A stretch of 64,000 bases of DNA, taken from NCBI GenBank assembly GCA_900552385.1, contig URZI01000005.1:62001-126000 (forward strand), in the 5' to 3' direction. A program made the position numbers and the translations under genes. Numbering within the stretch: position 1 is the first letter of the stretch; every line of letters starts with the position of its first letter. The notes below the pieces were generated by a model. It was given only the letters and a program-made list of their open reading frames with translations, was not told the origin of the DNA and searched no databases. The stretch is from an uncultured Collinsella sp. GTDB taxonomy: Bacteria; Actinomycetota; Coriobacteriia; Coriobacteriales; Coriobacteriaceae. Of the stretch, positions 38,727 to 48,214 are shown in pieces.

Positions 38727-40724
38727 ATGGCAAAAAACACCGCAAACTATGGTAACGACAGTATCCGCCAGCTCAAGGACGAGGAGCGCGTACGCCTGCG
38801 CCCCGCCGTCATCTTTGGCTCGGACGGGCTCGACGGCTGCGCGCATGCCGCCTTCGAGATCTTGTCCAACGCCGTTGACGAGGCGCGCCAGGGCTACGGC
38901 AAGCTCATCACCCTTACCGCCTTTCGCGATGGCTCTATCCAGGTAGAGGACAATGGCCGTGGCTGCCCGCTCGACTGGAACCCTTCCGAGAAGCGCTTTA
39001 ACTGGGAGCTCGTCTTCTGCGAGCTCTATGCCGGCGGCAAGTACAACAACAACCAGGGCGGCGACTACGACTTCTCGCTCGGCACCAACGGCCTGGGCTC
39101 GTGCGCGACTCAGTACGCTTCCGAATACATGGACGTCACGGTTTGGCGCGACGGCAACAAGTACTCCCTGCACTTTAAGAAGGGCAAGGTCGTCGGTGCC
39201 AAAAAGAAGGCACTCGAGATTGAGCCCAGCGACGAGAACCGCACCGGCACCACCATCAAGTGGCGCCCCGATCTTGAGGTCTTTACCTCGATCAGCATTC
39301 CCCACGACTGGTATCGCGAGACCATGCGCCGCCAGGCCGTGGTCAACGCCAACGTGACCTTCCGCCTGCGCATTGAGGGCGACGATGGCGAGTTTTCCGA
39401 AGAGGACTTTTGCTATCCCAAGGGCATCGAAGACTACGTACTCGAGAAGGTCGGTACCGACTACCTCACCGAGCCCTTCTTTATCGAGGCCGACCGTCGC
39501 GGTCGCGATCGCGAGGACCTGCCCGACTACAATGTAAAGATCACCGCGTGCATGTGCTTCTCGCGCACCTTCATGATGCAGGAGTACTACCACAACTCAT
39601 CGTGGCTCGAGAATGGCGGCTCGCCCGAGAAGGCCGCCCGCAGCGCTCTGACCAGTGCCATCGATGCTTACATTAAGCAACAGGGCAAGTACAACAAAAA
39701 CGAGAGCGGCATTAAGTGGCAGGACGTCCAGGACTGTCTGGTGCTGGTGACCAACTGCTTCTCCACCCAGACGTCCTATGAAAACCAGACTAAGAAGGCC
39801 ATCAACAACCGCTTTATCCAGCAGGCTATGACGGCCTTCTTTAAGGAGCGGCTCTCGACCTACCTAATCGAGAACAAAGACGCTGCCAACAAGATCATGG
39901 AGCAGGTGCTCATCAACAAGCGTTCGCGCGAGAACGCCGAGAAGACGCGTCAGAGCATCAAGACCAACCTACAGCAGAAGACCGACATGGCCAACCGCGT
40001 GCAGAAGTTCATCGACTGCCGCTCCAAGGACAAGAGCCGCCGCGAGATCTACATCGTAGAGGGCGACTCGGCAGCAGGCGCCATTCGCACCTCGCGCGAT
40101 GCCGAGTTCCAAGGCGTTATGCCCGTCCGCGGTAAGATCCTCAACTGCCTGAAGGAAGACTATCCGCGCATCTTTAAGTCCGACATCATCATGGACCTCA
40201 TGCGCGTGTTGGGCTGCGGCGTGGAGATCAAGGACAAGCGCATCAAGAACCTCGGCGCCTTTGACCTGGACAACCTCAACTGGAACAAGGTCATCATCTG
40301 TACGGACGCCGACGTCGACGGTTATCACATCCGCACGCTCGTGCTCACCATGCTCTACCGCCTGGTGCCCACACTTATCGACGAGGGTTACGTGTATATC
40401 GCCGAGTCGCCGCTCTACGAGATCAACTGCAAAGAGAAGACCTACTTTGCCTACACCGAGCTCGAGAAGAACGGCATCCTCAAAGAGATCGGCGACCAAA
40501 AGTGCTCGATCAACCGCTCCAAGGGTCTTGGTGAGAACGATCCGGACATGATGTGGCTCACCACCATGAACCCCGAGACGCGCCGCCTGATCAAGGTGGA
40601 GCCCGAGGACGTCACCAAGATGGAAACCATGTTCAACCTTTTGCTTGGCAACGACGAGGCAGGCCGCAAGCGCCATATCTCCGAGCACGGCAAGGAATAC
40701 CTGGACCAGCTGGACCTGCAGTAG
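38727..40724 (+). CDS. Type IIA DNA topoisomerase B subunit, ParE/GyrB-like, divergent
   Basis: A 665-residue ATPase/toprim subunit. The GHKL ATPase region has FEILSNAVDEARQGYG, VEDNGRG and LGTNGLGS. The toprim region has the glutamate in VEGDSAAGAI and the DADVDG acidic motif. Canonical GyrB/ParE read EGDSAGGSA, so this paralogue is divergent. It starts with ATG at 38727 behind AAAGGAG and is followed 45 bp later by the A subunit gene. It probably acts as a topo IV for chromosome separation, but the gyrase versus topo IV call cannot be made here. Confidence 0.9.
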   Translation: MAKNTANYGNDSIRQLKDEERVRLRPAVIFGSDGLDGCAHAAFEILSNAVDEARQGYGKLITLTAFRDGSIQVEDNGRGCPLDWNPSEKRFNWELVFCELYAGGKYNNNQGGDYDFSLGTNGLGSCATQYASEYMDVTVWRDGNKYSLHFKKGKVVGAKKKALEIEPSDENRTGTTIKWRPDLEVFTSISIPHDWYRETMRRQAVVNANVTFRLRIEGDDGEFSEEDFCYPKGIEDYVLEKVGTDYLTEPFFIEADRRGRDREDLPDYNVKITACMCFSRTFMMQEYYHNSSWLENGGSPEKAARSALTSAIDAYIKQQGKYNKNESGIKWQDVQDCLVLVTNCFSTQTSYENQTKKAINNRFIQQAMTAFFKERLSTYLIENKDAANKIMEQVLINKRSRENAEKTRQSIKTNLQQKTDMANRVQKFIDCRSKDKSRREIYIVEGDSAAGAIRTSRDAEFQGVMPVRGKILNCLKEDYPRIFKSDIIMDLMRVLGCGVEIKDKRIKNLGAFDLDNLNWNKVIICTDADVDGYHIRTLVLTMLYRLVPTLIDEGYVYIAESPLYEINCKEKTYFAYTELEKNGILKEIGDQKCSINRSKGLGENDPDMMWLTTMNPETRRLIKVEPEDVTKMETMFNLLLGNDEAGRKRHISEHGKEYLDQLDLQ

Positions 40725-40769
40725 CAGCAAATCGATAACGACGGCCCATAAGAAGTTCAAGAGGAAATC

Positions 40770-43010
40770 GTGGCAAAGAAGAAGACGAAGAACCAGCCAA
40801 AGAAAAAGCAGGTCAACGCCGAGAACGTCATCGGCCTGCACTCCGAGGTCACTGATCAGCCGATTACGCAGACGCTCGAAGTCAACTACATGCCCTACGC
40901 CATGAGCGTCAACGTCTCGCGTGCGTTCCCCGAGATCGACGGCTTTAAGCCCTCGCACCGCAAGCTGCTCTACACCATGTACAAGATGGGCCTGCTCAAG
41001 GGCGAGCGCCAGAAGAGCGCCAACATTGTGGGTCAGACCATGAAGCTCAACCCGCACGGCGATGCCGCGATCTACGAGACGATGGTGCGTCTGGCGACGG
41101 GCAACGAAGCTCTGCTTGCGCCCTTCGTGGAGTCGAAGGGCAACTTTGGCAAGTACTATTCGGGCGACCTGAGCTACGCCGCCTCGCGTTATACCGAGGC
41201 CAAGCTCTCCCCCATCAGCGCCGAGATCTTCAAGGACATCGACAAGGACCCGGTCGACTTCGTCGACAGCTACGACGGCGCCATGAAGGAACCGCGCCTG
41301 CTGCCCACCACGTTCCCCAATATTCTGGTTTCGGCCAACAAGGGCATCGGTGTCGCCATGGCGTCTGACATCTGTGGTTTCAACCTCAACGAGGTCTGCA
41401 CCGCCACGATGCACTACCTGCAGGATCCTGACTGCGATCTGCTCGAGTACATGCCCATGCCCGACTTCTCGACCGGCGGCGAGATTATCTACCGCCGCGA
41501 GGAGATGGAGAAGATCATCGAGACCGGCCTTGGCAGCTTCCAGATTCGCTCCCGCTGGCGTTGGATTCCTGAAGAGCGCATCATCGAGGTCTACGAGATC
41601 CCCTACACCACCAAGACCGATGTCATCATCGAGCGCATCGTCAAGCTCTCCAAAGAGGGCAAGGTCAAGGAGATTGCCGACATCCGCGACGAGACCGACC
41701 TCTCGGGCCTGCGCATCGCCATCGACCTTAAGCGTGGCGTCGACCCCGACAAGCTCATGGCCAAGCTCTATCGCTCAACCACGCTGCAGGATTCATTCTC
41801 GTGCAACTTCAACGTGCTCGTCGACGGCTATCCCCGCGTTATGGGTGTGCGCCAGATCCTGCACGAGTGGGTCAAGTGGCGTATTGAGTCCACGCGTCGC
41901 CGCATTAACTTTGACCTGGGTAAAAAGTCCGAGCGCCTGCACCTGCTGCACGGCCTCGAGGCGATTTTGCTCGACATCGACAAGGCCATCGCCATCATCC
42001 GCGGCACCAAGCTCGAGGCCGAGGTCGTGCCCAACCTTATGAAGGGCTTCGACATCGACGAGACGCAGGCGGAATTTGTTGCCGAGCTCAAGCTCCGCAA
42101 CATCAACGAGGAGTACATCCTCAACCGCACCAAGGACATTGCCAAGCTTGAGGGCGAGATTGCCGAGCTTGAGGAGATCCTCTCCAGCGAGGAGAACATC
42201 AAGAAGGTCATCAGCGACGAGCTGGCCGCAGTCAACAAGAAGTACGTGATGCCGCGTCGCACGGGCAGGATCGAGCCCCATGAGGTTATCGAGGTAAGCT
42301 TGGAGCCCGAGGTCGAGGAGTACCCAGTGACCATCATGCTCTCGCGCGATGGCTACCTTAAGAAGATGACGGACCGCGTGCTCAAGAAGGCGACCACGCT
42401 CAAGTACAAAGACGGCGACAAACCCTTTATCGAGTTCCCGTCCTCCAACACCCACGAGTTGCTGGTCTTTACCAACAAGAGCCAGGTGTACAAGTGCAAG
42501 GTTGCGGCGTTTGAGGATACCAAGTCGGCCCAGCTGGGCTCGTATCTGCCCACCGACCTCGAGATGGAGCCCGACGAGAGCGTCATCTGGGTCATCGACC
42601 CCGAGGACTATAAGGCCGACGTGCTGTTTGTCTTTGAGAACGGCCGCGTGGTGCGCGTCGCGCTTTCTGGATACGTCACCAAGACCAACCGCAAACGCCT
42701 CAAGAACGCCATCTACGGCGGCAGCAAGCTGCTGTATGCCCAGGTGCTCAAGGAAGACCGCGACATCGCATTGGTCTCGAGCGACTACCGCCTGATGAAC
42801 TTCAACACGTCGCTGCTCAAGACCAAGACGACCACCAACACGCAGGGTGTCCAGGCCTTTACCGCCAAGAAGGGCCGCTCGGTCACCACCGTCGGCACGA
42901 CCGAGGAGATCCTTGGCGCCGGCGTCTCGGCCGAGAAGTTCACCGCGCAGAGTCTGCCCTCCGCCGGTGCCCTCATGAAAGAAAACGACATGCCGAGTCT
43001 GTTTGACTAG
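40770..43010 (+). CDS. Type IIA DNA topoisomerase A subunit, ParC/GyrA-like
   Basis: A 746-residue breakage-reunion subunit. The catalytic tyrosine is in AASRYTEAKLS, and the quinolone-region equivalent is GQTMKLNPHGDAAIYETMVRLA. A helical tower and a C-terminal beta-pinwheel-like region of about 270 residues follow. The N-terminus is Lys-rich (AKKKTKNQPKKKQ). No GyrA-box is apparent, which favours topo IV. It pairs with the B subunit gene directly upstream and ends before a strong terminator. Confidence 0.9.
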   Translation: MAKKKTKNQPKKKQVNAENVIGLHSEVTDQPITQTLEVNYMPYAMSVNVSRAFPEIDGFKPSHRKLLYTMYKMGLLKGERQKSANIVGQTMKLNPHGDAAIYETMVRLATGNEALLAPFVESKGNFGKYYSGDLSYAASRYTEAKLSPISAEIFKDIDKDPVDFVDSYDGAMKEPRLLPTTFPNILVSANKGIGVAMASDICGFNLNEVCTATMHYLQDPDCDLLEYMPMPDFSTGGEIIYRREEMEKIIETGLGSFQIRSRWRWIPEERIIEVYEIPYTTKTDVIIERIVKLSKEGKVKEIADIRDETDLSGLRIAIDLKRGVDPDKLMAKLYRSTTLQDSFSCNFNVLVDGYPRVMGVRQILHEWVKWRIESTRRRINFDLGKKSERLHLLHGLEAILLDIDKAIAIIRGTKLEAEVVPNLMKGFDIDETQAEFVAELKLRNINEEYILNRTKDIAKLEGEIAELEEILSSEENIKKVISDELAAVNKKYVMPRRTGRIEPHEVIEVSLEPEVEEYPVTIMLSRDGYLKKMTDRVLKKATTLKYKDGDKPFIEFPSSNTHELLVFTNKSQVYKCKVAAFEDTKSAQLGSYLPTDLEMEPDESVIWVIDPEDYKADVLFVFENGRVVRVALSGYVTKTNRKRLKNAIYGGSKLLYAQVLKEDRDIALVSSDYRLMNFNTSLLKTKTTTNTQGVQAFTAKKGRSVTTVGTTEEILGAGVSAEKFTAQSLPSAGALMKENDMPSLFD

Positions 43011-43045
43011 GACGACGGCAACGAGATCGTTAGATACTTCGCAAA

Positions 43046-43097
43046 GCGACGAGGCCCGGAACGCAACGGCATTGCGCCCGGGACTCGTCGTTTTTCT
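43046..43097 (+). terminator. Intrinsic terminator after the topoisomerase genes
   Basis: Stem CGACGAGGCCCGG...CCCGGGACTCGTCG (43046-43091), with an inner CAACGG/ATTG loop, is followed by TTTTTCTTC on the plus strand. Confidence 0.85.
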
Positions 43098-43191
43098 TCT
43101 CAACTATTTTTTAACGCAGATAAATTGATTTCTGCTTATTTTTCTGCGTAAAAAATGTCAGCGCCGCTGCTTCGATGCCCTTTGGTCGGTC

Positions 43192-43248
43192 GTTAGCAAA
43201 ACTTGCAAAAGTTAGCAAAACTTGCAAAAATTAGCAAAACTTGCAAAG
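43192..43248 (+). repeat. Three tandem 19-bp repeats upstream of the ATPase gene
   Basis: The unit GTTAGCAAAACTTGCAAAA occurs at 43192-43210 and 43211-43229, and with two changes at 43230-43248. The last copy touches the AAAGGAG ribosome binding site of the gene at 43257. Each unit holds a small CAA-AAC-TTG dyad. They look like operator iterons. Confidence 0.85.
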
Positions 43249-43256
43249 GAGCTACC

Positions 43257-44351
43257 ATGGAGTACAGCAAGAACCCCTTTACCCCGACGTTCGGAAGCGT
43301 CCCTCCCTTTCTAGCGGGTCGCGAGCATATCCTGCGTGACATCAACCGTGGCTTCATCAACGGCCCGGGAGATCCCAACCTGTCAACCATTTTTACTGGC
43401 GCAAGGGGAACGGGCAAGACGGCGCTTCTCTCGCTCCTTTCAGAAACGGCGCTTGAACACGGCTGGATCGCAGCAAATGTCTCCGCCATGCCAGGCATGC
43501 TCGAAGATATTATCGAGCGAACCAAAGAAGCCGCAGATAGCTACCTCTCACAGCCTCACGCGCGCATAAACGGTGTTCAAATTGGCCCAGTGGGCATCGA
43601 TTGGACATATGCTCAAGAGGCTCAGGGCAACTGGCGCACGCGCATGAATGGCATCTTTAAGCAACTCGAAAAACATGACATCGGACTTCTCATCACCATC
43701 GATGAAGTCACCGTCGATCTCGAAGAAATGCTTCAATTTGCCTCTGTTTACCAGCACTTTGTACGCGAAGGTAAAAAAGTTGCCCTACTCATGGCAGGAC
43801 TGCCCTACAAAGTATCGGCGTTGTTGCGTAACGATTCCGTCTCGTTCCTCAGGCGTTCCCAATATCATCAGTTGGGACGAATCACTGACGTTGAAATTGC
43901 AAACGCATTCCGCAAAACCGTTGAGGCCGGAGGCCGCTCAATCACGCCAGAAGCGCTCGAGGATGCCGTGAAGGCCGTCGACGGATTTCCCTATATGATG
44001 CAGCTCGTCGGATATCGCACATGGGATGTTTCGGAGAACTCGCCCAAAATCAGTGCATCTGATGTACAGCAGGGTTCTCTGCTTGCCCGCATGGAGCTGC
44101 GCGATCGAATTCTCGAAACGACCTATCGGGAGCTTTCCGATAAAGACATTGAGTTTTTGCTCGCGATGCTGCCCGATTCTGGCCCCAGCAGGGTCTCGGA
44201 GATAGCCAAACGCATGGGCGTCGCCAGCAACTACGCAAGCCAATACAAACGCCGCCTCCTGGAGGACGGCGTCATTGGAGAGCGCGGGCGTGGTCTCGTT
44301 GGCTTTGACATTCCCGCGTTCAGGGAATTCTTGAACGAGAAGGCGTTTTAG
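43257..44351 (+). CDS. AAA/STAND-like ATPase with winged helix, possibly autoregulated
   Basis: A 364-residue protein of the archaeal-type/bacterial ATP-binding family. Walker A GARGTGKT (about residue 50) and Walker B LLITIDEV (about 145) are intact. A lid region with GFPYMMQLVG is visible. The last 80 residues carry a winged helix (SRVSEIAKRMGVASNYASQYKRRLLEDGVIGERGRG). The ATG at 43257 follows AAAGGAG. Three tandem 19-bp repeats lie immediately upstream. Its partner genes and role are unknown. Confidence 0.85.
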   Translation: MEYSKNPFTPTFGSVPPFLAGREHILRDINRGFINGPGDPNLSTIFTGARGTGKTALLSLLSETALEHGWIAANVSAMPGMLEDIIERTKEAADSYLSQPHARINGVQIGPVGIDWTYAQEAQGNWRTRMNGIFKQLEKHDIGLLITIDEVTVDLEEMLQFASVYQHFVREGKKVALLMAGLPYKVSALLRNDSVSFLRRSQYHQLGRITDVEIANAFRKTVEAGGRSITPEALEDAVKAVDGFPYMMQLVGYRTWDVSENSPKISASDVQQGSLLARMELRDRILETTYRELSDKDIEFLLAMLPDSGPSRVSEIAKRMGVASNYASQYKRRLLEDGVIGERGRGLVGFDIPAFREFLNEKAF

Positions 44352-44459
44352 CACGCCGGAATTGTCCGCGGAAGCATCAACGCATGGCAATCAGCATTCC
44401 TCTTGATAAGGACAGCAAGCATTTCCACCAACACCGATTGCCTTGCGTTCTTCTTGTCC

Positions 44460-44990
44460 TTAGGCGAGCTTGCGAGCGAGCTCTCGCACCTCTTCCAACT
44501 TGGGCGAAGAGGCCATGCTGTCGCGCTCGGTCATACCGCTAATGGTGATAATGCCCTGGTCCTCCCACTTGCAGTACGCGCAGGTTGACTTGTACATAGC
44601 GATCGCCGCATCATAGACGCCCTCGCTATGGCTATCGAGCAAAAGGGCCGTCTTGGTGAACGGGAAGCCCGTAGCACCGAAGGCGTATAGGCGATCGATG
44701 GCGGCCTTCTCCTGCGCAGTGATATCAAACCAGTAGATAGGCGAAGCGAAGACAACCATGTCGGCGTCTTTCAGCGACTCGATCACGTTGGCCATGTCAT
44801 CCTTCTGCACGCAAGTGCCCTCGTGGGCGAAGCAATACTGACACCCCAGACAACCAGCGATTTTCTTACTGGCAACGCGGATGACCTCGACCGTATGGCC
44901 ACCCTCACGCGCGGTCTCGGCAAACGCCTCGACCATGGTGTCGGTATTGGCGCCCTTGCGCGGGCTACCGCTCAATACAACGATATTCAT
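44460..44990 (-). CDS. Flavodoxin family NADPH-dependent FMN reductase
   Basis: A 176-residue flavodoxin-fold protein. It starts VVLSGSPRKGANTDTM, the phosphate-binding loop of FMN, and contains CLGCQYCFAHEGTC, a cysteine-rich loop common to iron-sulfur-flavoprotein-like reductases, and FASPIYWFDI. It probably reduces a flavin or quinone with NAD(P)H. A second Cys pair (CAYC) in the tail may bind a metal cluster. It is divergent from the LPxTG protein gene across 321 bp. Confidence 0.88.
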   Translation of the reverse strand: MNIVVLSGSPRKGANTDTMVEAFAETAREGGHTVEVIRVASKKIAGCLGCQYCFAHEGTCVQKDDMANVIESLKDADMVVFASPIYWFDITAQEKAAIDRLYAFGATGFPFTKTALLLDSHSEGVYDAAIAMYKSTCAYCKWEDQGIITISGMTERDSMASSPKLEEVRELARKLA

Positions 44991-45311
44991 AAGAATCTCC
45001 CTTCTTCATGCCGCAGGCGCGCGGCATACATTTCGTTGTAACCAAAACGGATGGAGCTATTCAGTCGTCTGTAGATCGCATCTCTCGTTCGTGTTCTCTA
45101 GACACAATCTCATTGCCTGATAACTCCTCGGCCACCTTGATTCTCTCTCCGAGAATTGAACAGCAAATCGTTGCTCGCAAAGTATCGACTGTGAGAAAAT
45201 TAGCTTGAGCTTTCTCCCTGCTCGCATAAGCGTTCGCGTGAAAGAGCCTAGCCGCATCGGCCAGGCGCAATATAGATCCGCGGAAACCGGCCTACGAACA
45301 AGGAGCGTCTT
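44991..45311. other. Divergent intergenic region
   Basis: This 321-bp region lies between the FMN reductase start (-) and the wall protein start (+). No RNA gene or strong repeat was seen. It should hold promoters for both flanking genes, but no hexamer pair is convincing. Confidence 0.5.
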
Positions 45312-46232
45312 ATGTATGGACAGCATGTTGCACCGCAGACCCATAACAAACGGACTGGCCTGTCTATCCGCGACGTCAAGCGTCATGCAGACGCCAGAAT
45401 CGCCGCCTTCGGAGTAAGCATTCTTGTGGCAGGACTGCTTTTGCTACCCTGCGCAGCACTGGCGACAGAAATGCCCGAAACCGATGTCGCAGCACCCATT
45501 ACCTGCGACGAAGCCAACGCAGAAGGCAGCCTCACAGCTACCACCGTTGTCGACCATAACTATGACCTGGAGCTCCCTCCTGCCTTCATGTTGGTCCAGA
45601 ATGAGGCGTTTGTATACGATTTCCCCGACAAACCCGAGGACTTCATCTACGGGCTTAACGACACCGTCCATCTCTTCAAGATCGACACCGATACCGAAGG
45701 CCTTATAAAAACCGAGAACCCCAAAGAGGCCAGCGTCTCTATTGCCCTGACCATGATCGACAATCACGTTAGAGCAACCGCAGTCTTTACAGGCGGCTAC
45801 GCTGACGACCAAATCCCTTACAGACTGAACCTTGTCAGCTCAACCCACCTTGGCACACACGTTGACCGTGACTTCGACAGCGGGCAGGGGATTATGCACG
45901 AGACGCGGCACGATTACTACATCCGCTACGTCTTCGACAGCGACGTGCACTTGATTGCAACCGATACGAGCGGTTCCAAACCCGATCCAAGTGTTAAGCC
46001 GATCCCAGAGGTCAAACCCGAACCGGAAACCAAGCCCGAGCCCACACCGCAGCCCAAGGCAGAAAAGCCCGCGGCAAATCCCGTTTCCGCTAAGGCAGTA
46101 GCGGCGGTTAAACCAGCCGGGACCACCCTACCCGCGACGGGCGACAACGGTGCGATGGCTGTCGCCCTGAGTGTTGCCGGTGGCGCAGTTGCAGCAGTTG
46201 GCATTTCCGCAACAAGGCGTCGCAACCACTAG
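45312..46232 (+). CDS. LPxTG-anchored cell wall protein
   Basis: A 306-residue exported protein. The N-terminal signal spans about residues 25-52 (AAFGVSILVAGLLLLPCAALA). A beta-rich domain of about 170 residues follows. Then come a proline/lysine-rich spacer (PDPSVKPIPEVKPEPETKPEP) and the sorting signal LPATGD, a hydrophobic helix and the basic tail TRRRNH. It should be linked to peptidoglycan by a sortase. The beta domain is not recognised. AAGGAG precedes the ATG at 45312. Confidence 0.87.
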   Translation: MYGQHVAPQTHNKRTGLSIRDVKRHADARIAAFGVSILVAGLLLLPCAALATEMPETDVAAPITCDEANAEGSLTATTVVDHNYDLELPPAFMLVQNEAFVYDFPDKPEDFIYGLNDTVHLFKIDTDTEGLIKTENPKEASVSIALTMIDNHVRATAVFTGGYADDQIPYRLNLVSSTHLGTHVDRDFDSGQGIMHETRHDYYIRYVFDSDVHLIATDTSGSKPDPSVKPIPEVKPEPETKPEPTPQPKAEKPAANPVSAKAVAAVKPAGTTLPATGDNGAMAVALSVAGGAVAAVGISATRRRNH

Positions 46233-46849
46233 CCAGCATTTCGTACCCCGCAGACAAAGCTCTATCCCCGCTCCGATGAGCTTTACTCACCGAGAAGTTT
46301 CTTCCCCACGGAAATGAGTTTCTTTCCAACGGCCGCCTTCACGCCATCAACGCCCCGCGAAACCGTCGAAACAGACTGTGCCGAACCGCCATCGAGCTCT
46401 ACCCCATCGCAAACAGTGTCGACGGCGTCTTCTGGCAACATTTTTGGTCGCCATAGCTCCGATTCGGCAGGGCCCAGTCTCCGCTCGATCTCGAGCAAGA
46501 CTTGTAAGGAGTCCACAGTCAAGATCAACTACGGGAATCGTGACGAGCCGATACCGCCCGCATGCCCCCTTCGGAATAGGCGCTGAGCAGCTCCTGGGCG
46601 TAGGCGAACTCGGGCCCTCGCCTCCAACCGAGCAGGCGGTTGACCGCGAGATTTCCCTGGACGTTGTGGACGAAGAGCAGAGAGGCGTCTGCCAGCCCCA
46701 GCTCCCGGGTCGCCCGGTGAAGGCGAGGAAAAAGGGCACGAAGGGAGCGAAGAGCGTTTCGTCGGAAAGTCGGAACGCTCTGTTTGCATTTTTGGGATCG
46801 TCCCAAATCCTTGCCAGCTCTGTGGCGGATGCCGAAAGCTGCAGATCGA
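46233..46849 (-). other. Intergenic region with decayed minus-strand coding remnants
   Basis: About 617 bp without an intact gene. On the minus strand, one frame gives protein-like sequence (ELGLADASLLFVHNVQGNLAV and AYAQELLSAYSEGGMRAV, about 46525-46720) and then continues in another phase as SLQVLLEIERRLGPAESEL (about 46430-46510). This suggests a frameshifted remnant of a gene. No family is recognised. Confidence 0.45.
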
Positions 46850-47326
46850 TTATCTGCGGATTGCATTAATCCATGCCTGAATATCTTTCTCAGAAGTACG
46901 GAGCATGGATTCATCGAACTGCACATCGAGGCCCGGCTTCACGATTGCGCCTTTGCAGGCCTCCTCAAAGTCCTTCAGCGCGTGTCCCAGCCAGCCGCCA
47001 TTGGTGGCAAACGGATACACGATCTTCCCGGTCAGGTCAGCCCGCTCCAGGAAACTGCGCATGGCGGGCGCAAAGGTGTACCACCAGACAGGAGAACCCA
47101 GGATGATGGCGTCGTAATCTCTCCAGCCAATGTTCAGCGGCTTCAGTTCCGGGCAATAACCCTTGGCAATCTCACGCTGCCCCTGATTGACGACTTCATC
47201 ATAATCGCCATCGTAGGGAACAACCGTATCCATACGAGCAATATCCCCGCCGATTTCCCTCTGGATCATCTCGGCGATGCGCTTCGTGTTGCCTCCATAG
47301 GAGTAGTACAGAATCAAGGTTTTCAT
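46850..47326 (-). CDS. Flavodoxin
   Basis: A 158-residue flavodoxin-fold protein with the FMN phosphate loop YYSYGGNTKRIA and AIILGSPVWWYTFAPAMRSFLE. This matches the flavodoxin_4-type group found in redox operons. The ATG at 47326 (MKTLILYY) follows AGGAG; the ATG at 47344 lacks a binding site. It is the last gene of the five-gene MerR-linked operon and starts 14 bp after the aldo/keto reductase stop. Confidence 0.88.
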   Translation of the reverse strand: MKTLILYYSYGGNTKRIAEMIQREIGGDIARMDTVVPYDGDYDEVVNQGQREIAKGYCPELKPLNIGWRDYDAIILGSPVWWYTFAPAMRSFLERADLTGKIVYPFATNGGWLGHALKDFEEACKGAIVKPGLDVQFDESMLRTSEKDIQAWINAIRR

Positions 47327-47340
47327 TTCACGCTTTCTCC

Positions 47341-48210
47341 TCATGCAAGAGGCTTTCCGCTGAACACGGGAAATGCACTGAATTCACCATAGTTGGCGAT
47401 GCGCTCCATGTTCTTGAGAGTTTCCATGTCTTCCTCGGAGATCGCGAAATCCACGTCCGCGTTGCTTTCCATGTGGGCGGGATCTGCCGTCTTGGGAAGC
47501 GCGACGGCTCCAAGCTGAAGGACATAGCGGATGCAGAGCTGGGCGACAGATACGCCGTACTTCTCTGCCATCTTAACGATCGCCGGATTCTTCAGCGCCT
47601 CGCCGTGGGCGATGGGAGAGTATGCCTCCACTTGAATGCCCTGCGCCTTGCAGAAGTCCACCAATGCCGAATCGGTGTTGGTGATGTGCAGGAGGATCTG
47701 ATTGACCATGGGCATCACGCGGCAAGAGCTCAGGAGGTTCTCAAGGTCATCTTGCAGAAAGTTGGACACGCCGATTACCTTGACCTTGCCCGCCGCCCGC
47801 GCATCCTCCAACGCACGCCAGACCTCCTTGTTCTCCTCGAAATAGCGCTTCTCCACACGGAACTCGCTCCACGGCTGGGGAGAGTGGATGATCATCTGGT
47901 CGAGGTAGCCGAGCCCCATCCTCTCCAGCGTCTCATCGATGGACTTCGCCGCATCCTCGTAGGTCTTCAGCTCTGCCGCGATCTTGCTGGCGACGAAAAG
48001 CTCTTCCCGGCGAACGCCGCAGGTGCGCACGCCCTCGCCGACGCCGCGTTCGTTTCCGTAGGCCTGCGCGGTGTCGATCAGGCGATAGCCCCGCTTTACC
48101 GCCTCGCGAACGGCTTCCGCCGCCTCGGCATCGTCGATGAACCAGGTGCCCAGTCCCAGCTTGGGAACCTGGACTCCGTTTGCCAACGGGTAGGTTTCAT
48201 TCAAGATCAT
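47341..48210 (-). CDS. Aldo/keto reductase
   Basis: A 289-residue TIM-barrel NADPH-dependent reductase. Family marks include GLGTWFIDDAEAAEAV, the active-site Tyr in LIDTAQAYGNERGVG, and VKVIGVSNFLQDDLENLL. The ATG at 48210 (MILNETYPL) follows GAGGAG. It lies between the carboxymuconolactone decarboxylase-like gene and the flavodoxin gene in the MerR-linked operon. The substrate is unknown, probably an aldehyde or ketone. Confidence 0.92.
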   Translation of the reverse strand: MILNETYPLANGVQVPKLGLGTWFIDDAEAAEAVREAVKRGYRLIDTAQAYGNERGVGEGVRTCGVRREELFVASKIAAELKTYEDAAKSIDETLERMGLGYLDQMIIHSPQPWSEFRVEKRYFEENKEVWRALEDARAAGKVKVIGVSNFLQDDLENLLSSCRVMPMVNQILLHITNTDSALVDFCKAQGIQVEAYSPIAHGEALKNPAIVKMAEKYGVSVAQLCIRYVLQLGAVALPKTADPAHMESNADVDFAISEEDMETLKNMERIANYGEFSAFPVFSGKPLA

Positions 48211-48214
48211 CGTT

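Noticed and set aside
43192..43248. CRISPR-like direct repeats
   Set aside because: The three units are contiguous with no spacers, so they are operator iterons rather than a CRISPR array.
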